Source of the DNA: an uncultured Tenacibaculum sp.
Lineage (GTDB): Bacteria > Bacteroidota > Bacteroidia > Flavobacteriales > Flavobacteriaceae
Assembly (NCBI RefSeq): GCF_947502995.1
Contig: NZ_CANNBW010000001.1
Location: forward strand, 1-64,000
Direction: 5' to 3'
Length of the DNA stretch: 64,000 nucleotides
Below, piece by piece: positions 55,013-63,981 of the stretch. The translations under genes and the position numbers were made by a program. The notes under the pieces were generated by a model, which was not told the origin of the DNA, searched no databases, and saw only the letters and a program-made list of their open reading frames with translations. Positions within the stretch are counted from its first letter, which is position 1; each line of letters begins with the position of its first letter.

Positions 55013-55804
55013 TTATTTAGTTGAATTTAATGACGAGATAAAATCGATAGTCTTTGTGTTAAAAATAGTTGGTTGTTCTACATTAACTACATGACCACAT
55101 TTTTTAATGATAAATAAAGAAGAATTTACATGATGTTGCACCACTCTTTTTATAGATGGCAAAAACAAGTGATCTTCTTCTCCCATAATATATAAAGTAG
55201 GAATTTTTATGTCTTTACTTCTAAAAAAACGCAATAATGGATTAATTTCTGAAGTAAGTTTAAACCATTTTAAAAACTCTTTTTGATATAGTTTCTTCGC
55301 TTCATTAATAAATAAAAGTCTAGAGTTTTTATGGTTTTTTCTAGGCATAATAATAAAAGCGAACAACTTATAAAGTAACATGTAAGGAACAATAGATTTA
55401 AAAAGATTACCCAATTTCATCAGTAATTGTGATCTAAAGTTCAGTTTTAAAATAGCACCCCCTAAAATCATGCTTTTCACCAATTCAGGCTTTTTTTCAG
55501 CAAGATTTCTAATTAGAATAGATCCTAAAGAAATACCAATGAAATGCGATTTTTTAATTTTTACATGATTTAAAACTTCAATAATGTCTTTAGTTACAAC
55601 ATCAAAATTATATTCACTCTTAAAAATTTTACCTAAGGTAGGTTTACTTCTTCCGTGTCCTCTTAAGTCGAGAATAAGTACATTAAAATGTTTTTTAAAT
55701 TCTCTAACTTGTTTAAACCAAATAGTGCTACTTCCGCCAGCTCCGTGAACAAAAGTAACCCATTCTTTAGAGGTTTTATGCAAATATGTATTGTGATATA
55801 ACAA
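55013..55804 (-). CDS. Alpha/beta hydrolase
   Basis: 263 residues from a TTG start. HGAGGSSTIWFKQ oxyanion region, DLRGHGRSKP, nucleophile elbow HFIGISLGSILIRN (G-x-S-x-G), Asp in YIMGEEDHLF and His in KCGHVVNVEQP. No signal peptide. Substrate unknown; resembles carboxylesterase-like enzymes. The first gene of an operon with brnQ. It starts back-to-back with another hydrolase gene, with 45 bases between the two starts. Confidence 0.88.
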   Translation of the reverse strand: MLYHNTYLHKTSKEWVTFVHGAGGSSTIWFKQVREFKKHFNVLILDLRGHGRSKPTLGKIFKSEYNFDVVTKDIIEVLNHVKIKKSHFIGISLGSILIRNLAEKKPELVKSMILGGAILKLNFRSQLLMKLGNLFKSIVPYMLLYKLFAFIIMPRKNHKNSRLLFINEAKKLYQKEFLKWFKLTSEINPLLRFFRSKDIKIPTLYIMGEEDHLFLPSIKRVVQHHVNSSLFIIKKCGHVVNVEQPTIFNTKTIDFISSLNSTK

Positions 55805-55837
55805 GTCCCGTTTTACGTTTTAATCTTGAAAGATACA

Positions 55838-55845
55838 TATTTTTG
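55838..55845 (+). promoter_or_regulatory. TATTTTTG -7 box directly ahead of ATG 55850
   Basis: Only four bases lie between the end of the box and the ATG, so the predicted transcript would begin at or next to the start codon (leaderless). Confidence 0.5.
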
Positions 55846-55849
55846 CGCC

Positions 55850-56635
55850 ATGGTAAATTCTATACTATATAAAAATGCTAAAGTTGCATATCATATTTAT
55901 GGCGCAGGTAAGCAAAAATTGGTTTTGTTACATGGTTTTTTAGAAAATGCTAAAATGTGGGATTTTCTAACGAAAGAAATGCAACATGATTTTCAAATTA
56001 TAACTGTTGACTTGCTTGGTCATGGGGCTTCAGAGTGTTTAGGTTATGTGCATACTATGGAAGAAATTGCTGAAACCATTCATCAGGTGTTAGAGAAAGA
56101 AAAGATTACTAAAGCAACTCTTATTGGTCATTCAATGGGAGGTTATGTGGCTCTAGCTTTTGCTGAAAAATATCCAGATTATGTAGAACGATTATGTTTG
56201 TTGAATTCAACATCTTTGCCAGATTCAGAAGAACGTAAACAAATACGAGACAGAGCAATTAAAATGGCTAAGACAAATTATAAAACATTAGTAGCAATGT
56301 CTGTCGGAAATCTATTTGCAAGAGAAACTCATAAAAAGCTTGTAGATAAAATAGAAGTTTGTAAACAGGAAGCTTTAAAAACTAAAGTGCAAGGTTATAT
56401 TGCTTGTTCAGAAGGAATGAAGTTGAGAAAAAACAGATCAAGTGTTTTGCAAAATGGCACATTTAAAAAATTGATAATTGGAGGTGAAAAAGATCCTGTT
56501 TTAGATATAAAAGCGATAGAAATTGAAGCTAATAATACAAAAACTCCGCTACAAGTTTTATCTAACGGGCATATGAGTCATATTGAAAATGAGGAAGAAC
56601 TGCTAGTTGTATTAAAAGATTTTTGTTTGTCGTAA
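55850..56635 (+). CDS. Alpha/beta hydrolase
   Basis: 261 residues from ATG 55850 (MVNSILYKNAKVAYHIYG); a TTG at 55826 is the open-frame limit but lies upstream of the promoter box. HGFLENAKMWDFLTKE, DLLGHGASE, nucleophile LIGHSMGGYVALAF, Asp in GGEKDPVLD, His in NGHMSHIEN. Cytosolic. Resembles esterase or haloperoxidase-type enzymes, true substrate unknown. Divergent from the other hydrolase gene; 45 bases later come the AraC regulators. Confidence 0.88.
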   Translation: MVNSILYKNAKVAYHIYGAGKQKLVLLHGFLENAKMWDFLTKEMQHDFQIITVDLLGHGASECLGYVHTMEEIAETIHQVLEKEKITKATLIGHSMGGYVALAFAEKYPDYVERLCLLNSTSLPDSEERKQIRDRAIKMAKTNYKTLVAMSVGNLFARETHKKLVDKIEVCKQEALKTKVQGYIACSEGMKLRKNRSSVLQNGTFKKLIIGGEKDPVLDIKAIEIEANNTKTPLQVLSNGHMSHIENEEELLVVLKDFCLS

Positions 56636-56656
56636 GTGCATCAAAGAATATTCATT

Positions 56657-56664
56657 TATATTTG
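56657..56664 (+). promoter_or_regulatory. TATATTTG -7 box ahead of the first AraC regulator gene
   Basis: TAnnTTTG match 17 bases ahead of ATG 56681. Confidence 0.4.
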
Positions 56665-56680
56665 AATTGAAGCCAAACAA

Positions 56681-57811
56681 ATGAATGATCTAGATTTAAG
56701 GGTTTTTATTGGAATCCTAGCTACTTTTGTAACATTACTATTTGCCATTTTTATTTTCACGGTTAAGTCTGAAAATAAATTAAGCAATCGCTTATTTGGT
56801 GTTTTCCTGTTGTTAAGTTCAATTGAAATGAGCGGTTTTTTCGTTCATGATTTCATACCAACATCGTTAAGCATGATTATGCTTAAAAACAACAATTATT
56901 ACCTGTTAACTCCTGTTTTTTACTTTTACGTTTGTTCGGTGTGTTATTCTAATTTTAAATTAGAAAAAAAACATTTGTGGCATTTATTGCCTTTTATCAT
57001 TGGTAATATAGCCATGATGCCTCGATTTTATTTTGGTGACGATCAAGTTTTAGAAGAAGTTTCTAAAGACACAATTCATACTTGGGAAGTTATTTTTATG
57101 CATTTATCCATGCATTTACAATCCATTTTTTATTATGTGATGAGTTTAGTTGTGTTGAAACGAGCAAAAAACATTTTTTACGAAAATCATTCAGGAAATA
57201 GAATTCAAGCTTATAAATGGTTGTATCAAATTGTAGTGTTTTGGATTGTCATTTTTAGTGTTGCACTTGTAAAAAATATTCTAAAATATTCTGATGTTGA
57301 AGAAAAGATATTTTCATGGTCGCAGGTAATTTTAATTTTTTTAGTGTTATTAATTACTTGTTGGTATATTTTAAAAGCCTTAAACAATCCTGAGTTATTT
57401 AAAGGAGTAGATTCTCAAACAAAACTCACAAAGGATTTATTAAATGAAACTGAGGAGAAGGGTGAGAACGATGAAATTATTGAAAAGTTAAGATTGTTTA
57501 TGGATACAGAAAAACCTTACCTGAATCCGTCTTTATCTATTCGGAATTTGGCACAGCAAATGAAAATTCCTTCAAGAGAATTGTCTATAGCGATCAATCA
57601 CGATTTAAAACAACATTTTTTTGATTTTGTAAATGAATACAGAATTAAAAATGCAATGCAATTGTTAACCGATAAAAATCAGCCGAAATTAACTGTGTTA
57701 GAAATTTTATATGAAGTAGGATTTAATTCAAAATCATCTTTTAATACAGCGTTTAAAAAGTATACGAATTTAACTCCAACTCAATACCGAAAAAAAGAGT
57801 ATAACTCATAA
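56681..57811 (+). CDS. Membrane-anchored AraC-family transcriptional regulator 1
   Basis: 376 residues. Seven or so hydrophobic segments in residues 5-235 (for example FIGILATFVTLLFAIFIFTV and VILIFLVLLITCWYIL), then a cytoplasmic AraC DNA-binding domain in the last 100 residues: NPSLSIRNLAQQMKIPSRELSIAINH and LTVLEILYEVGFNSKSSFNTAFKKYTNL. The membrane part probably senses a lipophilic or periplasmic signal. A close paralogue starts 5 bases downstream. AraC C-terminal HTH with GFNSKSSFNTAF is intact. Together the pair is probably responsible for control of the next receptor gene. Confidence 0.9.
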   Translation: MNDLDLRVFIGILATFVTLLFAIFIFTVKSENKLSNRLFGVFLLLSSIEMSGFFVHDFIPTSLSMIMLKNNNYYLLTPVFYFYVCSVCYSNFKLEKKHLWHLLPFIIGNIAMMPRFYFGDDQVLEEVSKDTIHTWEVIFMHLSMHLQSIFYYVMSLVVLKRAKNIFYENHSGNRIQAYKWLYQIVVFWIVIFSVALVKNILKYSDVEEKIFSWSQVILIFLVLLITCWYILKALNNPELFKGVDSQTKLTKDLLNETEEKGENDEIIEKLRLFMDTEKPYLNPSLSIRNLAQQMKIPSRELSIAINHDLKQHFFDFVNEYRIKNAMQLLTDKNQPKLTVLEILYEVGFNSKSSFNTAFKKYTNLTPTQYRKKEYNS

Positions 57812-57815
57812 ATAT

Positions 57816-58934
57816 ATGGAAAAAGTTTCTGTAATAGCAGTTTTAGGATTTATAATTTTCTTGTTGTTCTTGTTTTTTGCAGGCTTCTTACTTACTGTAA
57901 AAACCAATAAGAAATTAGGAAACCGATTATTAGCTTTTTTCTTAATAGTTACAGCTTTAGATATTAGCGTGTTTTTTTATTCCATGTTTGTAACGCCAAA
58001 TTTGAATTTAGAAATGCTACGGATCAAATTATCTGCTCTTAAAGATCCATTATTGTTCTTGTACGTGCTTTCGGTCATCTATTCTAATTTTAAACTGAAG
58101 AAAATTCACGTATTACATAGTTTATTTTGGGTAGTAAGTATAGGAATATTACTACCAAATTTTTTCCTTGTAGATACTTCAGCAAAAGAAGCTTTTTTAA
58201 GTAATTACGATGATAATTGGGAGATTCAATTTTTAGATTTTGCAGGACATTTTGTTTCTTTAGGTTATTTCTTAGCAACATTGTATTATGTGTTGCGATA
58301 TCGGAAATTGATTCTTGAGAATTACACAAATTCTGATGTTTTAAAAAATTATAATTGGTTAAAACAGTTACTGATTTTAATTACTATCGGACATCTGTTA
58401 ACGTTAATTAAAGGATATGCTAGAGATACAATTGAAAATGATGAAGTAACTCAGCTTTTAAGAATTATAGTGTTACTTTTTGGTGTCTTTTTTATCTTTT
58501 GGTTATTCTTAAAAGCATTACACTCACCAAAATTATTTAGAGGAATAGATGTTCATCTTTCTACATCAAAAGAAATAGAACAAGAAATAGATGAAAATGA
58601 TACGAAGATAGAAGATTTAAAAAACTACATGATTACAAAAGAGCCGTTTTTAAATCCAGATTTAACGATTCGAAAACTTGCTGAGAATATGCAAATGCCT
58701 ATGCGAGATTTATCGGTGTTAATCAATCAAAGTTTGAATCAACATTTCTTCGATTTTATAAATGGATACCGAATAGAAAAAGCTAAAAAAATACTCTCAG
58801 ATACGTCAAAATCTAAAGTTACTGTTTTAGAAATCTTATATGAAGTTGGTTTTAATTCAAAATCATCTTTTAATACTGCATTTAAAAAGTATACTGGAAA
58901 AACACCTACACAATACAGAAAATCAGTGATTTAA
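57816..58934 (+). CDS. Membrane-anchored AraC-family transcriptional regulator 2
   Basis: 372 residues, paralogue of the preceding gene with the same plan: about seven N-terminal membrane segments (VIAVLGFIIFLLFLFFAGFL through VLLFGVFFIFWLFLKAL) and the C-terminal AraC domain (NPDLTIRKLAENMQMPMRDLSVLINQ and LEILYEVGFNSKSSFNTAFKKYTGK). The recognition helix GFNSKSSFNTAFKKYT is identical in both proteins, while membrane parts differ more. This suggests shared DNA targets but different signals. Starts 5 bases after its paralogue, so same transcript. Confidence 0.9.
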   Translation: MEKVSVIAVLGFIIFLLFLFFAGFLLTVKTNKKLGNRLLAFFLIVTALDISVFFYSMFVTPNLNLEMLRIKLSALKDPLLFLYVLSVIYSNFKLKKIHVLHSLFWVVSIGILLPNFFLVDTSAKEAFLSNYDDNWEIQFLDFAGHFVSLGYFLATLYYVLRYRKLILENYTNSDVLKNYNWLKQLLILITIGHLLTLIKGYARDTIENDEVTQLLRIIVLLFGVFFIFWLFLKALHSPKLFRGIDVHLSTSKEIEQEIDENDTKIEDLKNYMITKEPFLNPDLTIRKLAENMQMPMRDLSVLINQSLNQHFFDFINGYRIEKAKKILSDTSKSKVTVLEILYEVGFNSKSSFNTAFKKYTGKTPTQYRKSVI

Positions 58935-58940
58935 CGCAAA

Positions 58941-58996
58941 GTCGAACGTTTTAAAAAAATAGTCGAACCAATTTTTAGAAGAGAAAAAGGTTCGAC
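58941..58996 (+). promoter_or_regulatory. Three GTCGAAC half-sites ahead of the receptor gene
   Basis: GTCGAAC at 58941-58947 and 58962-58968 (direct, 21 bases apart) and GTTCGAC at 58990-58996 (inverted). The last two form AGTCGAACC / GGTTCGACT, a 9-bp inverted repeat. A spacing of two helical turns is typical of AraC sites, and the twin AraC regulators lie directly upstream. Confidence 0.5.
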
Positions 58997-59067
58997 TTTA
59001 TGTTGTCGGTCGCACAAAATAGGAATCTAAAGCACTTTTGTGTCATCAAAACAAAAAAACACAAAAT

Positions 59068-61440
59068 ATGAAACGTTTAGCTTTAGTAACACTATTATTT
59101 TTATCAGTATTAGTTTACGCACAACAAGTAAAAGGAAAAGTTGTAGATGCATTAGGAAATATTGCATTTGCAGATGTAGTTTTAAAAGATACTACAGGGA
59201 AAGTTATTGCAGGAACAAACTCTAACGACGATGGAATTTTTTCACTTAAAAGTCCAAAAGGAAACTATGAAGTTACAATTTCTTTTTTGGGATATAAAGA
59301 TTGGAAAAAACAGATTTCGATAACGAATACTATCGATTTGGGAACAATCACATTATTAGAAGACAGCGAAAATTTAGAAGAGGTAGTTATAAAATCAAAA
59401 ACAAGAGTGATTCAGCAAAAAGTAGATCGATTAGTTTTTGATGTAGAAAAAAGTGTTGTTGCAGAAGGAGGAAATGGTATTGATATTTTAAATGTTGCAC
59501 CAAGAGTTCAAGTACAAAATGGGACTTTAGAAATTTTAGGAAAAGGACCTTCTAGAGTTTTAATTAATGGTCGTTTATCACCTTTAGAAGGAGAGGAGTT
59601 AACAGCTTTTTTACAAGGTTTAAATGCAAACGACATAAAAACAATTGAAGTTATTACAAATCCACCAGCAAAGTATGAAGCTTCTGGTAGAGGAGGTTTA
59701 ATCAATATCATTTTAAAGAAATCGAAGCAAAATTCTTGGAATAATACTGTTAGAGCTGTTTACAATCAAAACAGATATAATTTTGGTTCTTTTCGAAACA
59801 ACTTTTCTTACAATAAGAATAATTTATCTGTAGTTGCAAGTATAAATGCTACAAAGGGACATTACAGACATACTGAGGATTTACAAATTCAGTATCCACA
59901 AAACTTTTGGGATATTGCTATTGAATCTAAAGAAAGAACAGATAATTTTTCAGGAAGATTTCAATTAGATTATCAAGTTTCAAACCATACATCTTTAGGA
60001 ATTCAATATTTAGGAAATGCTAGAAAGCCAGGAGGGTTTACTACGGTAACATCAACAATTTTTGATGAGAATAAACAGTTAGATCGATTTATAGAAAACA
60101 AGGGAGATAATAGTATTAATAGAAAAAATAACACCTTAAATTTTCATGCGGAAACGAAACTAGATTCTTTGGGAAGATCGATTTCTGTTGATGCAGATTA
60201 CTTTAATTACAATTCTAAAAACGACAGAGAATTTACAACTGAAGTGTTTGGTAATACAGGAAATTCAATGAGAATATCATCGGCTGCATTAAATATTTCC
60301 GATCAGGATATACAAAACTATAGTTCAAAAATAGATGTGAATTACCCAATAAATAAAGTTCAATTATCGTTTGGAGGAAAGGCAAGTTTTACAACTACAA
60401 AAAGTAATATTTTATTCTTTGATACACTTTCTGGAAATCCAGTTTTAGATCCAACAAGATCGAATAATTTCGAATATCAAGAAGATAACTTGGCAGCTTA
60501 TATTTCAGGAAGTACAAACTTAAATTCAAAATTAGAGTTAAAGTTAGGATTACGTTTAGAGAATACAAATACAAAAGGAATTAGTGAGCAAACAAATCAA
60601 GAGATAGAAAATGAATTTACAAAGTTGTTTCCAACGTTATATGTATCGTATAGAAAAAATGATCATCATGCTTTTTCTTTCTCTTACGGAAAACGAATTG
60701 ATAGACCAAGATTTTCAGATTTAAATCCATTTAGATATTATATTAATGATAATAGTTTCGGAGAAGGAAATCCTTTTTTACAACCATCATTCACAGATAG
60801 TTTTGAGTTGTCACATTCTTATAAAAGAAATTTAAACACAAGTGTATTTTTAAATGTTACTACAGATGGTTTTGGAGTGATTTTTACCTCGGACCCTGTT
60901 GCAGAAACTCAAATAGTAACTCGTGATAACTATATCACACAATATAATTATGGAATTTCTGAGAACTATAATTTTAAAGCAAATTCATGGTGGCAAAGTC
61001 AGAATAGCATCAATATTTTAGGATATTATTCAACGTTTCAAAAAGAAATAGGAGCAGAGCCAAGAAATGGAGTGCAAGCAAGAATAGCTTCAAATAATAC
61101 ATTTTCATTGTCAGAAAAATCAAAATTCTTAGTGAACTCATGGTATAGTTCTGCGTATAGTGGAGGTTTATTTAGTGTTGGAGAAATGTATAGCGTGTCT
61201 TTAGGATACCAACACGATTTTAAAAACAATATAAAACTCTCTGTTTTTGCTAATGATATTTTTAATACAAGCGCCTTAAATAATTTAACTTCTGTAGTAG
61301 ATGGTGTTGAACAAGTATACGGACAGAATGAAAGTAATAGAAATTTCAGAATTTCTTTAGCATATAGTTTCGGGAATAAAAAGATAAAAGTAAAAGACAG
61401 AAACTTCGGTAACGACGAAGAACGAAGACGAAGCAATTAA
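59068..61440 (+). CDS. Outer-membrane beta-barrel receptor, CarboxypepD_reg-like / TonB-dependent type
   Basis: 790 residues from ATG 59068 (MKRLALVTLLFLSVLVYAQQ, signal peptide); ten more codons upstream lack homology. Residues 22-100 form a CarboxypepD_reg-like fold (KGKVVDALGNIAFADVVLKD, FSLKSPKGNYEVTISFLGYKDW). A plug-like domain follows (VVIKSKTRVIQQKVDRLVFDV, GPSRVLINGRL, IEVITNPPAKYEASGRGGLINI), then an outer-membrane barrel (OMP_b-brl family), ending with RISLAYSFG. C-terminal basic tail KDRNFGNDEERRRSN is unusual. Likely uptake receptor or surface structure. Confidence 0.88.
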   Translation: MKRLALVTLLFLSVLVYAQQVKGKVVDALGNIAFADVVLKDTTGKVIAGTNSNDDGIFSLKSPKGNYEVTISFLGYKDWKKQISITNTIDLGTITLLEDSENLEEVVIKSKTRVIQQKVDRLVFDVEKSVVAEGGNGIDILNVAPRVQVQNGTLEILGKGPSRVLINGRLSPLEGEELTAFLQGLNANDIKTIEVITNPPAKYEASGRGGLINIILKKSKQNSWNNTVRAVYNQNRYNFGSFRNNFSYNKNNLSVVASINATKGHYRHTEDLQIQYPQNFWDIAIESKERTDNFSGRFQLDYQVSNHTSLGIQYLGNARKPGGFTTVTSTIFDENKQLDRFIENKGDNSINRKNNTLNFHAETKLDSLGRSISVDADYFNYNSKNDREFTTEVFGNTGNSMRISSAALNISDQDIQNYSSKIDVNYPINKVQLSFGGKASFTTTKSNILFFDTLSGNPVLDPTRSNNFEYQEDNLAAYISGSTNLNSKLELKLGLRLENTNTKGISEQTNQEIENEFTKLFPTLYVSYRKNDHHAFSFSYGKRIDRPRFSDLNPFRYYINDNSFGEGNPFLQPSFTDSFELSHSYKRNLNTSVFLNVTTDGFGVIFTSDPVAETQIVTRDNYITQYNYGISENYNFKANSWWQSQNSINILGYYSTFQKEIGAEPRNGVQARIASNNTFSLSEKSKFLVNSWYSSAYSGGLFSVGEMYSVSLGYQHDFKNNIKLSVFANDIFNTSALNNLTSVVDGVEQVYGQNESNRNFRISLAYSFGNKKIKVKDRNFGNDEERRRSN

Positions 61441-61487
61441 AACAAGTTTTGTTTTGATAAAATGCTATGCAAAATGAAGTATATTTT

Positions 61488-61517
61488 AAGATTCCTGCTT
61501 ATGCAGGAATCTTTTTT
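61488..61517. terminator. Terminator between converging genes
   Basis: Stem AAGATTCCTGC / GCAGGAATCTT with four-base loop, followed by Ts; serves the receptor gene and, in the other direction, the next outer-membrane gene. Confidence 0.85.
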
Positions 61518-61520
61518 AGT

Positions 61521-62309
61521 TTAAAATGTATACTCCAATCCAAATACCAATCCAGATACAGTTTCACTACCTAATTTATAGTTGTGATATCCTGTATAAA
61601 GAGCTGTTTTTTTTATGTGATATTTAGCCTGAGCTTTAAATACATTTACAGAATTATCGTTAATAAAACTTTGTTTCCAACCCAAGTGTAGGCTAATTGG
61701 TTTAGCAGGATAAATATCTGTGCCAAAATTATAAGAAACTCCAGCAGAATTTACACCATTTCCAACATAAGTAACTCCTAATCCCCACCACATAGATATA
61801 TTGCGATTTCTAATTCTGTAATAATTTAAGTTTACAGATGTAATATTTAAAGATTCTGAGTTTAATAATGTGTTTTCAGAAAAGTTAATGTGAGAAAGTT
61901 CAACCCCAACTAAATAAACAGGTTTGTATACAGCGTTAAACTCAATTCCTCGTACACGATTAAATAAATAGTTTGTGCTTAATTTTAGGCTTTGTTTTTT
62001 AACGTTTCCATCTAAGCGAATAGAATATTCACCTTCTTTATCATTGTAATAAGGATAAGGATTCATTGCCGTTTCTGTGGGTTCTCCAATGAAAATACCA
62101 AGACTTGCATAATAAAAGACATCTAAAAAAATTTCTCCGAAAAAAGCGGAAAAAAAATTAATGTCATCATCATCGTCTGAATCATCATTTGAATTACTGC
62201 TAGATGATGTACTAGAGCTACTGCTTAAACTTTGTTTAGCATTGCTTAAAGTACTTTGACTGCATAAAAAAAAGGGAATAAACACTAATAATAGTAGTTT
62301 TCGTTTCAT
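61521..62309 (-). CDS. Outer-membrane protein with Ser/Asp-rich linker
   Basis: 262 residues with signal peptide (MKRKLLLLVFIPFFLCSQ). After it comes a low-complexity Ser run and an Asp run (SSSSSTSSSSNSNDDSDDDDD, about residues 30-50), then a hydrophobic stretch (about 51-72) and a barrel with alternating strands (SLKLSTNYLFNRVRG, WWGLGVTYVGN, GLVFGLEYTF at the C-terminal Phe). No family recognised. Probably an outer-membrane protein. Confidence 0.75.
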   Translation of the reverse strand: MKRKLLLLVFIPFFLCSQSTLSNAKQSLSSSSSTSSSSNSNDDSDDDDDINFFSAFFGEIFLDVFYYASLGIFIGEPTETAMNPYPYYNDKEGEYSIRLDGNVKKQSLKLSTNYLFNRVRGIEFNAVYKPVYLVGVELSHINFSENTLLNSESLNITSVNLNYYRIRNRNISMWWGLGVTYVGNGVNSAGVSYNFGTDIYPAKPISLHLGWKQSFINDNSVNVFKAQAKYHIKKTALYTGYHNYKLGSETVSGLVFGLEYTF

Positions 62310-62424
62310 AGTAGTTTCGTTTCAGTTTTGTCATTTTTTACCAATTTTTGTACCGTAAATTTTGATATCTGAAAGCTATGTTTAACTTTATGGTTTAATT
62401 AACGTTTATTAGTACTCCTGAAAA

Positions 62425-63078
62425 ATGAAGGTATTCCATTTAGCGCATCAAAATTCAATTCTTAATAAGTTTCTAAGTGAGATTAGAGATAAAAATGTCC
62501 AAAAGGATAGTATGCGATTCCGAAGGAATATCGAAAGAATTGGAGAAGTTTTAGGTTATGAATTAAGTAAGAAATTAAATTATACAACTGAAAAAGTAAC
62601 TACACCTTTGGGAGTTAAAAATGTTAATTTACCAGATAATGAAATAGTTTTATGCTCAATTTTACGAGCAGGTTTACCACTTCATGATGGACTTTTGAAT
62701 TATTTTGATGATGCAGAAAATGCTTTTATTTCTGCTTATCGTTATCATCCGAATAATTCCAAAGATTTCGAAATTATAGTCGAATATTTTGCATCACCAC
62801 CTATTGATAACAAAACAGTTTTACTTATCGATCCCATGTTGGCGACAGGAAGATCTTTAGTTTCTGTTTACTCGGCTTTAAAGAATTATGGAACGCCAAA
62901 AGAAATTCATATTGTTTCTGTAATTGGGTCACTAGACGGAATAGATTATATTAAAAATCACTTTCCAGTAAATACTTCTTTATGGATTGCCGATATAGAT
63001 AAAGACTTAAATGATAAAGGTTATATCATTCCTGGTTTAGGAGATGCTGGAGATTTGGCTTTTGGTCAAAAAATGTAA
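62425..63078 (+). CDS. upp: Uracil phosphoribosyltransferase
   Basis: 217 residues. Joins uracil and PRPP to UMP in the pyrimidine salvage path. PRPP loop VLLIDPMLATGRS and uracil-binding end YIIPGLGDAGD are present, as is SILRAGLPLHDG. Slightly longer than E. coli Upp (208). Cytosolic. Divergent from the outer-membrane gene; the next gene converges with only one base between the stop codons. Confidence 0.95.
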   Translation: MKVFHLAHQNSILNKFLSEIRDKNVQKDSMRFRRNIERIGEVLGYELSKKLNYTTEKVTTPLGVKNVNLPDNEIVLCSILRAGLPLHDGLLNYFDDAENAFISAYRYHPNNSKDFEIIVEYFASPPIDNKTVLLIDPMLATGRSLVSVYSALKNYGTPKEIHIVSVIGSLDGIDYIKNHFPVNTSLWIADIDKDLNDKGYIIPGLGDAGDLAFGQKM

Positions 63079-63981
63079 CTACGAAAGATATGTGAATAAA
63101 GAAGCAGAAAGAATTGCAATAAGTATAAAATCTGCGTACCATTTCTTTTGAAATAGTTCAAAACCATTGGCTATAACTAGCGCAGCTGGAAAAATAATAT
63201 ACAATACTTCACTACCGTTTCTATCTTTTAAAATTAATAGTAGAATTAAAGAAAAGAAAAAGTGAAAACATATTAGAATCCAATTTTTTCTAAAAGAGTT
63301 TTTTACACGAAGTGTTTTTGGCGTTTTTAATATAGATGATATCGTAACTAGTAATAGAATTAAACCAAATAAAATAAGGTATCTAGAAGTATTGTAAATA
63401 CTAAAGTCATAATTTGTATACCAATTAAAAAGAACATTAAAGTCGTCTGGATTTTCATACCAAAGGGTGTAAGTAAAGTATAAAATTATAGGAACAGAGA
63501 AGCCAATAATCGGAGTTAAAATTCTTCTAATATCTATGTGTTGATGTATTAAAATTCCAATAAAAGTTAAAGGGAAAAACACTAAAGTGAAAGGTTCTAT
63601 TAAAAAAGAAATTCCAATCCAGAATCCACTATCAAACAATTTTTTTATAATGTTTTTAGAAGATTGAAAACTATAAACACGCCTGATGTATATTGTTAAG
63701 ATAAGATTTGAATAAAAAAAGGTATTAATCTTAAAGGTTTCTGGGAAAAAACTAAGAAGGATAATAAAGAAAAGAAAAAAGTAAGAATTGTCGAAAGTTA
63801 AATTATTTTTCGAGTTTACAAAATTTGCGATGGCAAAAAGTGTTAAAAACCACAAGAAAAGAGGAACATTAACAAGGTTTACATAGTTTGTGAAAAAACC
63901 TGCAACGACATAACAAATAAACAATCCTATGATAAACATAGAATTTACTGGTTTAGTTGTACTGAAAAAGTTGGTTAACAT
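63079..63981 (-). CDS. DUF6427 family membrane protein
   Basis: 300 residues, almost wholly hydrophobic with about eight to ten transmembrane helices (VNSMFIIGLFICYVVAGFF and onward). A His/Asp loop (HQHIDIRRILTPIIG) and TLWYENPDDFNVLFNWY are typical of the DUF6427 family of Flavobacteriia, function unknown. Start ATG 63981 is near the window end but the gene is complete. Convergent with upp. Confidence 0.8.
   Translation of the reverse strand: MLTNFFSTTKPVNSMFIIGLFICYVVAGFFTNYVNLVNVPLFLWFLTLFAIANFVNSKNNLTFDNSYFFLFFIILLSFFPETFKINTFFYSNLILTIYIRRVYSFQSSKNIIKKLFDSGFWIGISFLIEPFTLVFFPLTFIGILIHQHIDIRRILTPIIGFSVPIILYFTYTLWYENPDDFNVLFNWYTNYDFSIYNTSRYLILFGLILLLVTISSILKTPKTLRVKNSFRKNWILICFHFFFSLILLLILKDRNGSEVLYIIFPAALVIANGFELFQKKWYADFILIAILSASLFTYLS

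Noticed and set aside
58961..58997. The GTCGAAC inverted repeat as a terminator of the AraC genes
   Set aside because: No T run follows the second arm, and a third half-site stands at a 21-base direct spacing, which fits an operator better.
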